From: Anseranas semipalmata
Lineage: Eukaryota; Chordata; Aves; Anseriformes; Anseranatidae
Assembly (NCBI GenBank): GCA_013399115.1
Contig: VXAA01002963.1
Coordinates: 357,288-421,287, forward strand
Length of the DNA stretch: 64,000 bases
Direction of reading: 5' to 3'
The translations under genes were made by a program, and so were the position numbers. Positions 1 through 12,318 of the stretch are shown here, in pieces. The notes below the pieces were generated by a model. The model was given only the letters and a program-made list of their open reading frames with translations. It did not search any database and was not told the origin of the DNA. Position 1 is the first letter of the stretch, and each line of letters opens with the position of its first letter.

Positions 1-3000
1 ATTAAAATAGTTACATCATCCTGCTCTCTCATCTGCTCTTATTTTGACATACTCAAACTATTCTCCTAGATTGGAATGGGGAGCTGGGGTAATGAAGTAG
101 AAATGGCAGTACCACTGAGCTCCTACAGAACAATACCTTTAATAGAGCTTATTTAATGCCAGGTTTTATATTTACTTAATTAATGATAGAGGAACCTTTT
201 ATATCTTTCCCAGCTCTGTGTCCCAGTGGCAATCTTGACTTGGTATTTTGCTTGAATGGGTCAAGAAATGAGCTGAACAGGGTGACTGATAGAATGGTAA
301 AGCTTTTAAAAGGTGAACAGCAATAGCATTTTTTCCCCCAGCAAAATTTAATGACACCTTTACAGCCAATTACACATTTTCCCATTCCATTCCATTTTCT
401 GTTTTCTGTCTCTCTCTTTTTTCTGTTTCTGTCTTTGTGGTGCTAAAGCACTGGGGCCCGTATATGGGGAAAAGATAATGGTTTACAATCAATGCTTGTG
501 GACCAGACAGCTAATCTGAACTTAACTAAAAAGTCAATATTTAGCTGTACCTTATCAGTGGAGAAATGTCAAGCACAGAGGTAGACATGAACAAATTTCC
601 AACTGGTTTCTCTTTCTTATGCCTAAGCGTTCAAAGCATCATAGAAGAGTTTCAACATCAGATAAGACAAAACTGCATTTGGAAAAAAAAAAAAACCATA
701 ACAAATGACAAACTTGAGGCTGCAGAGACTAGAGTTTATGAAATGAAAACACACGTCAAATATTCATTCTAATCTCTCCTCACACATTCCATTGGTCACC
801 TTCCAGTCTGTGTGATGCTAGCAGTTGATAGTTAAATGCTGCAGGCAGTCTTTAAGAGATAGCAGCAGGAAATGTTTTCTTGCTGAGTGAAGTCGTAATT
901 TGTTGCCACCCAAAACAAAATTGACATAAATCATTTTGAATTTGAAAATTGCTGAGGATTTTAATACACGTGTGAGGTACAGACTTGGAATTGTGCTGTG
1001 TTGGCAACAACTGCCACAGCAAACAATTTTTGTAATTAAAAATGAGTTTTTTTAACTTATTTATCAGCTCACAATGAACATAACTTTTACAAAGTCTGCA
1101 AGTCATTTTGTTGTGTTAATTTTTGTAAAGGAACAGCTAACAGAGTTACACCAGAAAAGGATTTAACCCCTGGCTAGAAATCGGAACTGCTTGGTTTACT
1201 ACTATTGCCACTCACTTCGCAGGTAATCTCTTAATTTTAAGAGGTGATGACCCACAGTTCTCAAGCAGTTATGGGGCTTCCTGGACTAGAGAGTAAAATG
1301 GTGTTTTTAGGAATCTTCATAGCACACTGAATTAGCCAGCTTTGTGGTTGGGAAATTTCAACATTGGTCTATACCCCTCTTTGTGGATGGAAGGAAGGAG
1401 ATGAAAGGGAGTTGGGCTGTGATGTGCAAAGCTACAGGTTTGGTCCTTTATGCTCTTTTTCAGTAAAATATCCTCAGGGAAATAAGGAATTGGAGGGGTG
1501 AAATAGTCATGTTGGACTACAAAATGTTATGTTAAATGTTGGTAAGATAAACCCATCAGGGAGTAAAAATAACTGCATGACTAGTGCTTACTGAAGCTTA
1601 AACATAACAGGAAAAAGATTGCCCGAGTCTCCTCCAGGTAGAAATAATAATGGGAAAAATCAGAAATTAAAGGCTGTATTTGGATCCTCAGAAGTGGTCT
1701 TTATTGATACACCAAACATTTTGTTTAGGATTGCACCACTGCTCTGAACATTTTGGAAAGAGTAATGATATCAGCAGACTTTTCATGATTCCCAGATATT
1801 TATATCTTATGTTTAACTTTGGAGGAATTCCTGGCAAAATTAAAACCTTAACTTTTAACTTGTGAATACTTTAATTTCTTTGTCTCTCCTCTCTTCTTTC
1901 ACTCAATGAACAATAGATATTCATGATGTGTTTAATATGGGGAAAAATAAGACTAAGGTCCTTTTAAGTGCAAGGTGAGCTGTACTTAGACATCAGTTAT
2001 CAACAAAATAAGGCAGGGATGTTAGTAGCAATTTGGAGATTTTTATTTTTATTTTTTCTAGGGGGTATGCTCACAGAATCTATTTAATTAACAGGTTTCC
2101 ACTTCTAGCAGCATTCTGCTTGCATCCTGGTACCCAGTATGTGTGAAGAATCAAAGGCTGTTTATGGGTCTTTGCTTTCCAGGAAGGGACTTCCAGTCCT
2201 CCACATCAAGACAGTCTCAGCTCCAGTTTTCAAATCTTTTGTGTGCCTGTCAAGAGTGGGAGGACGTTTTCCCTCTTTGTGGGAATACCAACACACAAAG
2301 ATTTTGGGTAAAGTTTTCACCAATATTTTTGGAAATACTTCACTAATGAGCCCATTTCTTTTGTGAAAACATTTGAGATTAGCAGTGTGTGTATGTGCAC
2401 ATTATCAAAGAAACATCTTGGAAATGCAGACACATTATATATTGCTACTTCTCTACTATATCTTTAAAAGTATTTAACCTTCGGCACCTACACACAGCAG
2501 AGCCAGAAAATGAATTCACTTTTTGGACATATATGGATTAGATTTTCATTAAATAATTTTAATGTAAATTAACATTGACATTTTCCTTAGAGTGGAATCT
2601 AACATAATATGTTATAATTTAATAAGAAAATTGCATTCTTTTCTCAGTCTGATCACTCATATAAAAAAGCTTTTTGTGCACTGAATTTTCATTGCTGCTT
2701 GGGATCACTGTTATTTTATGTCCAGTTCATAAGGAGCTTGCAGAAAATAAATACACAGTTTGTACTTCAGTATTTCTGTACTGTTATTCTATTATTATTT
2801 GCATGTGCTTTCAAGATAAACAAAAAGCCTTTATTGTTTTGGAATGTATCTTCTCTTCTACTTAGAAAAAAATGACCTGTAAATGATGTGGCTGTTTATT
2901 ATCACACCTCAGTTCCATGAGACATTTTGGAAAGTTTGGAGTCCTAAGGCTAGGGTGTGGATAGCACCCTATCAGAGGGGAGGGTGACACTGCCTATGCT

Positions 3001-3079
3001 GTGGTGGGGTCTGCAACAGGCTGCCTGACCCAGGGAAGGTAATGCATCAGCCTTTCTGCTCTCAGCCAGCAGAAGTCTC
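1..3079. other. AT-rich non-coding DNA
   Basis: No gene or clear mobile element. GAGTTACACCAG followed by AGGATTTAACCCC near 1145-1180 is a faint match to a palindromic amniote repeat. The open frames here are at most 84 codons and have no recognisable domain. Confidence 0.6.
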
Positions 3080-3240
3080 CTGAGCTCAGGCTCTCATCCT
3101 CCTTGGGGATGAAGCATTTAATTCTTTTCTTTGCCTCAGTCTTCTCTGGTAAATCCTGCTTCCAGACCTTGTGCGAGCATCATTTGGGAAAAACAGGGAC
3201 AGCCTGCCGTCAATACACATCTAAAGAAGCTTTCCTAGAT
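3080..3240 (+). mobile_element. Possible CR1 ORF2 fragment (endonuclease-RT linker)
   Basis: On the plus strand the reading FFASVFSGKSCFQ appears at about 3129-3170. Avian CR1 ORF2 typically has a similar FFASVFTGK motif between the endonuclease and reverse transcriptase domains. The surrounding sequence is too eroded to extend the match with confidence, so a chance resemblance cannot be excluded. If real, this is an old internal fragment with no tail. Confidence 0.42.
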
Positions 3241-4669
3241 TAGGATTTATTTGTTTTTTGTTTTTAGTTTTTTTTTTTTTAATGACTTGCTCTTGAAAAC
3301 ATGTATTTTCTCTGAGAGAATACTTTGTTTTATATCTTCATGCTACTTTTGTGAATCCTCTGAGTCCTAGACAAGAAGTTGTAGATGTTATTTCAAGTGA
3401 AGTAGCATGTCTACAGCTATTGCAGATTGCAGGCTCACACATATGTTTGATCATATCATTCTCCTTGCTCCAAAAGTAATCACTTACTAAGTCTGATGGT
3501 CGCCAAATATTGTCCAGTATCCCCACGCTATTCACCTTGCTAACAAGTTATATGGTCCTTTACACTTGATAGTCAAAAGACCATGAGGACGTAAACTAAA
3601 TTCAGCAACTACCAGCTTTTCCCAGTTGCCTGTCAAAATAGTGCATTGTAATTCTTGCATCTAATGAGTGAAATCTGTGGCTGAGATTTTTCTGCTGACC
3701 CTGGATGTCTCATAGTGACTAATTTCAGAGAAGGTTGCATTCATCATGGTATGACAGGCTATATCAAAGAGAAAGAAAGGTTGCTCAATCAAAAAAGTGA
3801 TGAGCCTCCAGCCCTCCATCTGGACTGGCTTCAGCTTCATGAGGGGAAACACAGCCAGAGTGGAAGAGAGAATCGGCTATGTCTGCCTGATATATCTGTT
3901 GAGATTTTTTTCCTACGCAGATGTAGGGGCTTCAGAGTTACACATTCTTTATGGGACAACTTGTTATCATTTTCTGCTAAGCTGAATAGTTGGTCATTTG
4001 GTGCGATTCAAAGATATAGGAAAATTGCTGTTGATAACTAGTTGCAGTCCTGGTATAGAAACACATGTTTAACAGGTAGCGTTATCATATTGTTTTATTT
4101 CTTTACTAGCTTTTTCTAACCTGTCTTTAAATCTGGTCAAGATTCTTTTTGCAGTTGAAGTATAAATAAAAATTGAAAAATATTCTTAGAAGACTGATTA
4201 CTATTGAGAAATGCACAAATTAAGGCAAGAAAACATATTTTTAAAAACTGCATAATTCAAATACAGAATGTCACCCATTTAGACCTTCAGTAAGTATCTT
4301 TGTTTACCTGGGTTTATTTTATAGAAATGCATCCCGTATTGATTTTCAGACACCCAGAAATGGAGAATCCTTCGTTTTTCTTGGCAACTTGTTCCAAGGA
4401 GGAGCCACCTATATTCTTTTAAATAAGTTTTCCCTAGTTTTATTTCAACCATTGGTCTTTGATCCATTTTTCTTTGGTAGCCTAAGGAGCACATTATTAA
4501 CACCTGGTAGGTACCTATAGAATAATGTCAAGTAACTCTTGCACCTTTCTTTTGACAAGCTAAAGAGACAGACTTCTTTAAAACGTTCTCAGTAAGGTAC
4601 ATATTTAAAGTTTCAAGTTATTTTTTGTGGCTTCTTTTTGTAATATCTCCAAGTTTCAACACCATTTTT
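3241..4669. other. Non-coding DNA
   Basis: Nothing recognisable apart from short T-runs. A 108-codon plus-strand frame at 3715-4041 overlaps an antisense 63-codon frame, and neither resembles a known protein. Confidence 0.55.
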
Positions 4670-4935
4670 CTAATGTAGATACCAGAAATGAACTTGATAT
4701 TCCAGAACTGATCTTGCCAGAGCTGCCCATAAAGGCAGAACTATTTCCTCACTCCTAGCTCTTCTTTTTTCTACATCCAGGACTCAAAGGGCCCTTTGGA
4801 TGCAGCATTGTACAGGGGCCTCATGTTTAGCCTGTAATCAATCATAACTTCCAGACATTTAGCTGCTGCCTCCCAAAGGTCTCATCCCCTCCAAGTACAA
4901 CCTCTGTTCTTTGTTCCCAGCTCTATGACTTCATG
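4670..4935 (-). mobile_element. Ancient CR1 LINE fragment, minus strand
   Basis: Antisense CR1 ORF2 sequence. Successive blocks match the usual order of the inverted element: CCAGAACTGATCTTGCCAGA near 4702, a TTTCCTCACTCCTAGCTCTT block near 4744, CATCCAGGACTCAAAGGGCC near 4776, GCATTGTACAGGGGCCTCAT near 4805, a TTTAGCCTGTAATC block, and CTCTGTTCTTTGTTCCCAGC near 4903. In the sense direction these cover the ORF2 stretch from about HQYRLG to VRPHLEYCVQFW, just after the RT core. It is strongly diverged and has no open frame, so it is old. Both ends are truncated and neither reaches the 3' tail. Confidence 0.82.
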
Positions 4936-4989
4936 ACTGCTCAGAAAAAGTCTTTGAGACACAAAATATTTGGAAGCTGAGGAAGTGCT

Positions 4990-5300
4990 CTGGGGAAGTG
5001 CCACCATTGCATGCTTGTGTCAGGGCGCCACATGGGCCGGGGGCTCACTGGGGGCCGGGGACCATGTGGGCTTCCCCAAGGGACAGGGCAGAGCCTCACA
5101 GTCAGGGCCTGTCCCCCCACGCTGGGGGTAGCTGAGGGACAGCTGAGGCAGCTCCAGCTCTGGTCATTGGCACTGCCCTCGGGATGGGCAGGGAATGTCA
5201 GGCCTGGTGGTGCCTTCAGCACACGGACAGCTTGTCTGGCTCTTACACGTCTGGTGACATGCAAGATGTGACATCTCTGGGTGACATGGTTGGCTGTGGC
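4990..5300. other. GC-rich block, no gene recognised
   Basis: The base composition rises sharply from AT-rich flanks to G/C-rich sequence (for example GGGCCGGGGGCTCACTGGGG). Frames are open on both strands (86 and 107 codons), but the predicted peptides are Pro/Arg/Gly-rich and match no domain I know, so I read them as a result of low stop-codon density. Only about seven CpGs are visible, too few for an active CpG island. It starts about 55 bases right of the old CR1 fragment. Confidence 0.6.
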
Positions 5301-8300
5301 TGGAGGTAGGACGTTGTTGTGGGTGGGCTTCAGGTCTGGTCAGGCACAGCCATTTTTGTTTTTCTGACTTGCAATGGGCCGACACTAATGCTCCTTCTGG
5401 ACACCTCCAAGGATTGCACTGGCAGCTTTAGCATTTTTGCTTGCAAATTTTCTCTCCTCGCTGGCTGCACTTAAATGCACAATATTAGCTTTAACACCAT
5501 TGACTGAGATGATCTACTCAAACCTGCTGTGTAGAGTCAAGATATTTATGTTCTATCCCAGAATAACTTGTGTTTATATAATTTTCTCTAAAGGAACCTC
5601 CAGAAAGCAGATACCATCACCTTCCTGCTTGTTCTCTTACAGTGATTACCCACTTTTGTTATTTAGAAAGTTTTTCATCTCATCTGACTTTTATCTTCTT
5701 TACAGAAAAATAAGCTGATTTGTTCTGGTCTTGCCCCTTCTGCACTCAAAGAACAGTTGTCTTCTTGGAAGAGTTTTCTCATCTTGCCCCTTGTAGTCCC
5801 GTATTTCTTAGACTAATAATGCAAACATCTTTTAATCATCCTTCAAAAGCTATACTTTCTAAATCTCTTATTCTTATTCTTATCCTGGATGTTTCTAATT
5901 TGTCTAAATTTTTATTAAAATGCAGTGCTCCAACAAGTTCCTATACTGTAGCTGTGATTTTATTAGCTCCAACTGAAATAATTACCACCTAGGTCTTGCA
6001 TATGACACCTTTATTAGCACTTAAATAGCATTTAAGTATCAACCGACTTCAATATGAGCTTTTCTGAGGTAATATATGAGTATAATAAATATGTAGATAT
6101 GCATTGGAGTCAAGTGCAGTATTCCATTTGCTCACTTGGAAAGCTCAGTGAAGGACACTTTCTGTTACATTAATTGGGGAGAACAGTGCAGCAAATTAAG
6201 GAACGGGAACCTAAATCTTAGACATTTTTGGCTTTCATTATTTTTGTCTCAGTGCAGCTTGTTCTATACAAATGCATGTGTAGGCTCCGTTGTCTGCTTT
6301 GCATCATTCAGCTGTCTGGCTTGGTATGCTCTAGGTCAGGTCACATATATATCATTTCTGAGCAAGGAAATACTTTATTTTGGATCAAGTAAAATAACCC
6401 TGACTTATCACTAAAAAGAATAATTGCCTGGAATGTCTGCTTTTAAGTCTACTATTATGTACTGCAAATAAATTATTGTGTGAATGTTACAATAAGCAGG
6501 GATATTTCTGAGTGACAAAACAAGCAATGCGACCTGTAAGTAGTGTGAAATTTTGTGTCGAACCTCATGCTTATCATTAGTCACATAGGCAATAACGAGC
6601 AACCAGTCATTGACATGGGATAACTGAAAATGGTATTCTAAAACATTTCTTGAAAATATGTCATGATGCTGGCTCCAAGCTTTTCTTTGTGCATGTTTTG
6701 GATTATTTGTTGAATAAGAGCCAGCTATAAAATATAATAAAAGGCATGATAGACTTGACTTTGACAGATGATGTCTTTTCCTCTGTTCAAACATCATCAG
6801 TCAGGACTAACATGGGGTTTCAGCGTCACCACACTGCACTCAGTGAACTAAAGCATACAGTTTGCAGAAAATGCATGTTTTTCTTTCCAAACTACTATTA
6901 ATGCTCCAACTAAAAAAGAAAGATTTTTTTTTTTTATCTTTTATGGATATTTACACCCAGTAAATGACCTTTCTTATCCTCTTTGGGATTTTTCTGAGAA
7001 AACATTTTTCTCCAGTGAGAAGACATTTTTACTGTAATCTTCATTCTTTTAAGAAACACTGATGTGATGCCAAATATGAGGTGAAGTCTACAGAAGAAAT
7101 GAAAGTATTCATCTTGTTGCAAAAACCCTCTGGGCTCCTTTGTTAAGTAGTAAAGCTAAACGAATGATGTGAACATTAATTTTTGACCATTTCATGTATT
7201 TAAACAGAACTTTGTTTCTTAAGTGATGTACAATTTCTTGGAATCCAAGGGTTACATATAAAGAGAGTGGAAAAAAAAAACTGTGTAAGGAACGCAGTCT
7301 GAGGTTCATAATTGAAAATCATTAACAAAATGCTGCTAGATTGGGATGAAACAAGGTTAATTTGAAGCAGAGTTAGAAACAATTTCAGTATTAAGTTAGG
7401 TTTTCTGTTAATGTACCTGCAATCATATTTGTTGAACAGTTGCAGTTAGCAATCATATCCTGTCTGAGACAATCTAAATAACCTGTCTGTAGAGGAAAAT
7501 GAAAGGGCATTTTTTCCAAACAAATCTATTATGATGAATTGTTTGCCAAATTTCGTTGAACAGAGATTACTCTGAAGGAAAAAAAATAATCATATGCAAC
7601 AGCTGAATTTGATATGCCCTGTATATGATATACCCTTTCCCCCAGACACACCAGATGAATCCAGTATGAACCCCCAGAAATTTAGGACAAAATCCATTTT
7701 GGATAAGAAATTTGTAATCTTGGGCTATCTCCATTAACAAATGTCTATGCTATTTATAAATATTATGTTTTTCTGATACATGAATATAGCTGCATCATTA
7801 TACTTTTGCAGGTTTCATATACAAACTCTGTCTTTTGCTAGACCAACAGATCCATATATTCAGGTTTGGAAAAGGAGAAATCTTTCAATGAATAATGTTA
7901 TAATTGCACATAATAATAGAAAAACAAATCGAAAATGATAAAATTAAGAACTTCGCCACAGGTTTAATAAATGGATTTATTTATGTCTGTTCTGTAGGTT
8001 ACCTGAGACCAAAAGCAGCAGCTCTTTCTGCAGCATAGATATTAATTCCTTTCATTTGAAGGTTCAGTCCACACTAAATGTACTGCAATAGCTCATACAT
8101 GTCACATACCCCACAACACTGGGTACCTTGGCAAACACTACAGCCTTCATCTTCTGGGAACTCCTAGAAAATGATGATAGTGGTTCCACTCACAGAATGA
8201 AGAAAAATGGGTAGACGTCATCTAGTGCAAGGAGACAGCGTGACTGCATGTTCATGTCTGTGCCTTTCCAGTGTGTTATCTTGGCAAATGTTGGCAGAGA

Positions 8301-9347
8301 GTCATCCTTTTCCTGGGACAAGGGTTTGTTTCCCTTTGCTGTCAGTGGTGTGGCAGGAAAAGGCAGTGAGGACCCATTTTGGACTAGAACAGTGAGGGCA
8401 ATGATTGCACCATGGTTAAGTTAACAAGGTTGCTTCTGACTCTGGACAGCAAATGGACATAAATGATAGGAACAATTGCCATGGATCATAGTGAAGATTC
8501 AATGTGGTGTGAGAGAAAGAGAGGCAAAAAGACTGTATTTAAATTCCAGTTATTCAAGGAGAGTGGATATGTTCTTAAAAGCTTGGTCTTAGAGATAGAA
8601 GGAGCAGTAATGTTGAAGGAAAAGAAGCCACCAAAAAAATGGAATGGAATTTTATGACATTTTGTAGCACTGTACTGGGAATAGGGGCTTGTTCTAGGAT
8701 ATGTGTATTCCTGCACAAAACCAAAACCAAATAATAATAATAAAAAAAACCCAAATGCATGCCATGAATGTGTTGGACTGACTTTGAAAAGTAGGAGGGG
8801 AGAATAGGGGAAAAAGAATAAATTCTTAGAAGTACCCTAAAAAGAAAAGTGGATAAATGCAAGTTTCCAAAATAGACTTGAAATGTTTTAAGCAGAATAC
8901 GTCAGAGTAACAAAAGGTATATCTATCCCTAAATAGAGAAGAAAGCAAGAGGAAAAACCTGACCCTTTCCATGATTAAATAGCAGTGTTGGTTATTCAGT
9001 TAGCTTTAGAAGATGGAATGAAAGTCCATTGAAAGGGATCTAAGTGGTGAGAGAGAATGCATGTTCTGGAAAACAAGAAAGGTGCAAACAAGTTTGACAG
9101 GAGAAAACAAACAACAGGAAATTATTTTTTTATCAAAGGCAGGAAGTCTGTGAACTTTTATCAAAGCAGCCAAATCATTCTTGCTGCCTTCCTTATCAGC
9201 AAAAACAATGTGGGAACCACTCTCTTCTTAGGCTTTTAAGATATGTCATTTCTGTAAAGCACAATGATTGAAAAAGGAACTCTTATAGCTGCCATAGAAC
9301 TGAAATAAAAAATTCATTAAAATTAAATTGAAATTTCATTGGGACTG
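5301..9347. other. AT-rich non-coding DNA
   Basis: No gene, RNA or repeat that I can name. The longest frame is 128 codons (6411-6797, minus strand), with a low-complexity composition and no motif. Confidence 0.55.
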
Positions 9348-10050
9348 GAAAATCATAGAATAGTGTCCCTTAAAGGGGTCCTTTGGCCCAACCCTTCAAC
9401 TCAGAGGACAATTATGAAAGTAGAGCAGGTTGCTCACGACCATGTCCAGTTGGTGTTGAACACCTCTAAGAAGGGAGATTTCACAACATCTTTGGACAAC
9501 TTGCTGTTCATGGTTATTTCCCCCTCAACCTCATATATAATCAAAATTTCCCTTCCTGCAAATTTTGTCCAATGCACCCTGTCCTTTCACTGGGAAGAGT
9601 GCGACCCTCTCTTCTGTATGTATTCCATACCCTCTATACCCTCTCATTAGGCAGCTGAAGACAGCAATAAGATCTCCTTTAGCCAGCTCTTTTTAACAAA
9701 GAACAAACCCTGTGTTCTTAGTTTTTGTTAATGAACCTTGAACTCCAGCCCTCCAGCCATCTGGGTTACTGTCTGCAAGTTTCAATCCAGTTTGTCAATG
9801 TCTTTCATGTACTGGCGAGACCAAAACCGGACACAGTATACCACAAGTGGTTTCAGCAGTGCTGAACACAGGGCAATAATCACTTCCCTTGATCTGCTAG
9901 CTAACATCCTTCTAATACAGCCCCATATAACATTTACTCTTCTTTACTGCAAGGGTTGTTGGTCTCCCAGCACCCCGAGATGCATCCCATCAAATCTCAT
10001 AGACTTGTGCGTAGCCAATTTGTGTAAGTGGTCCCTAACTTTAGCTCTCC
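9348..10050 (-). mobile_element. CR1 LINE, old, minus strand, 3' end at low coordinate
   Basis: The reverse complement of a CR1 3' half. The element ends at AATCATAGAAT (9351-9361), the inverted CR1 terminal octamer. Moving right, familiar antisense CR1 phrases follow in order: GGTTGCTCACGACCATGTCC near 9430, TTCACAACATCTTTGG near 9480, a stretch near 9570-9600 matching 'CCTGTCCTTTCACTGGG', a stretch near 9660 matching 'AATAAGATCTCCTTTAGCC', then GACCAAAACCGGACACAGTA near 9820-9840, which is antisense to the ORF2 motif EYCVQFW. Further right it degrades into an antisense match to the region around the ORF2 motif AKKANGIL. Many indels and stops mark it as old. The right-hand boundary, near 10050, is approximate. 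Confidence 0.9.
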
Positions 10051-10383
10051 TGAATGACTGATTAAAAAATCATTTGAACTGGAAGAAAATACTAATACGT
10101 GTACTAATACTAATACATGAAAAAGAAAATAAAAATCATTACCATTTTTAAATTAAAATTGTTTGCTCTACTGATGAGTTGGACAGTAGCAAATATTTCA
10201 TTGATCTTGAAAATAAAACAGCTGGTAAAATCATCAAATTTATTGCAGAAGGCCCATATAATTACCAAATAAATTGTTATAAATCACTAAGAAGATATGA
10301 AAATTTACATTTTCAGCATGAGTATGGCAAGGTCAATTGTATTTTCTGTGTGCAATTATGTGCTATATTTCCTTGAGCAGGAT

Positions 10384-10905
10384 AAAAGAAAAGTGGTGAA
10401 TGTATTTTATATAGACTTTCACAGTCTTTCGATAAGATCACCCATAAATTGCTAGGAAAATAAAATTAATCACAAAATGAGAAGGATAGTTCTCTTATAT
10501 CTTAGAAACTGTCTGAAATGAAAAAGACAGTTGGGAAACATGGTCCATTTTCACCAATATGAACAGTAACTGACCTGCACATTTTGCCTGTAATGAGGCC
10601 ACCTACGTTAAAACCATTTTTCAATGATTTGGAAAAGAGAATGGAAACCTGGTACACTTTTCATATGGCACAAAATTAAATAATTTGGCAGGATTATGGA
10701 AGACTTTGAGAAGCTCACAACATTACTACATTGGCAGTATTATGGCAGACGGTTCCATATGGCCAACAGCAAGATCACAAACATTGAAAAGAATAGTTTT
10801 AACTTCTTGTGCATACATCTGGGCTCTAAATTCATTGTAGCCTCATCTCACAAAAGAACTCTTGGAGTTTGCAGTAAAACTTCATTAAAAGTTTCTGTTT
10901 TTTAA
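10384..10905 (+). mobile_element. Ancient CR1-L-like LINE, reverse transcriptase fragment
   Basis: Decayed ORF2 reverse transcriptase on the plus strand. Conceptual translation across frames gives VVNVFYIDFHS, then FDKITHKLL (the family usually has AFDKVPHKLL, start of the RT palm), then RRIVLLYLRNCLK (family: RRIVLSWIRNCLK), then NDLEKRME and a degenerate KFADDTKLGG region in which the catalytic DD is lost. At 10820-10895 the DNA still resembles the family segment ending in KDLGV (CTCTTGGAGTTTGC). Several frameshifts and stops show it is long dead. It lies just right of, and opposite to, the minus-strand CR1 at 9.3-10.05 kb. The assignment to the older CR1-L type rests on remembered motifs, not a database search. 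Confidence 0.72.
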
Positions 10906-11037
10906 AAAAGGTCCTCCTGTGTCAAGTTGTGTTCATTTATAATTAACAAAGAAATCAGAAGAGACATAGGTAGACAAAAGGATTTTAGAGGCAGTGAAAA
11001 AAAGTTATTAGAAACATAGGAAGGTCCCACAGAAATT

Positions 11038-11061
11038 GTATAAATAACTGTATAAATAACT
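11038..11061 (+). repeat. Two tandem 12-bp units
   Basis: GTATAAATAACT occurs twice in direct succession. Confidence 0.9.
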
Positions 11062-12235
11062 AATGAAAAAATGAAGATTATGTGTAAGAAAGAATTTGAC
11101 TATAGAAAATTGAATAATTATATATAAAGATACTCCGAAACAATGAAGAGAATTGTTATTCAGTGCTAGAAGTGCAAAAGCAGAGATATTGAATAAAATA
11201 GGAGTACAGAAAACAAAAGCTTTAAAAGAAATATTTTGCACTAACAAGAAAATGAGCTATGGAAATATGTGCTGCTAGGTATAACCAATATGAAGAAATA
11301 GAAAAATAGAAAAAGGAAAACATTTACAGGAATAAACAATAATCACAACTATAGAGGACTGAAACTATGGATCTTAAGATCATCACATTCAAAGGTGTTC
11401 ATCATTTAACTCAGTTGAGCCTGGGAAGCTGTGTGTCTTGTGTCAGAGATTTTGACCAGCTCTTTTCTATGGACTTTAAATGAGAGATTTGCTTTGAAAA
11501 TGTCCCATTTTTTTAATCTTTGTTTGAAGTTTTTGGTATTGGCCAGCTTCAGAAGTGGGACTTTGGGTAAGGTAGGTCCTAGGTCTGATCCAGTAGCATT
11601 TCTGTTCCTCTTATGCAATTGCCAAGAGAAGGGGTTGAAACCTTCATACAGAGACTAATACAGAAGCTGCCGTGCCCTCGAGTCAGTGTCTGAATGGAAG
11701 TGTGTTAATTTATGGCTGAGAATCTTTCAGCAAGGAGGAATAAAGCCTGCTGATGGTGTGTTTATAGAAACACCAGATAAAAATGTCTCCAGCATCTGCA
11801 AAACATGAATTTGTTAAAATATAATCTGGGATTCTTCCCCCTGTCCTAGTGTAAAGGACAAAACAAGAACTGGGTGATAGTCCTTCAGTGGGAGGATTGA
11901 CAAGCAGACCAAATAGATCTTTTTATTTTAATTTTTGATGATACCGGAGGGGGATCTTGGAGAAAGCTGAAATACCATCCATAACTTGCCTTCTGTGTCT
12001 TGGCGTTGCTGCAGACTCTCTCTGCTCAGAGAGGTGTGCAGTGCAGAAGCACCACAGGCTGAGCTAAGCACGTGCTGCCAGCTCTCACTGTAGATTCATT
12101 TCAGGCTCCTATGTTATTTGAATGCATTTTTATGTCTCCATCCCCAACAAATTATTTCTTCAAATAACCAATTAAAAAAAAAAATCAAATAAAAAATAGA
12201 AAGAAGAAATCTTTGAAGCATAGAAGCATTTGGAA

Positions 12236-12318
12236 GTTAATTCACTTTCAGAACAGGTTAAAAACAGTGACAGTGGTTAATTCACTTTCAGAACAGCTTA
12301 AAAAACAACTACAGTGAC
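12236..12318 (+). repeat. Tandem duplication, 40-bp unit, two copies
   Basis: GTTAATTCACTTTCAGAACA followed by GGTTAAAAACAGTGACAGTG (12236-12275) is repeated from 12276 as the same first 20 bases followed by GCTTAAAAAACAACTACAGT GAC. The copies differ by one substitution and a few inserted bases, so the duplication looks fairly recent. Confidence 0.92.
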
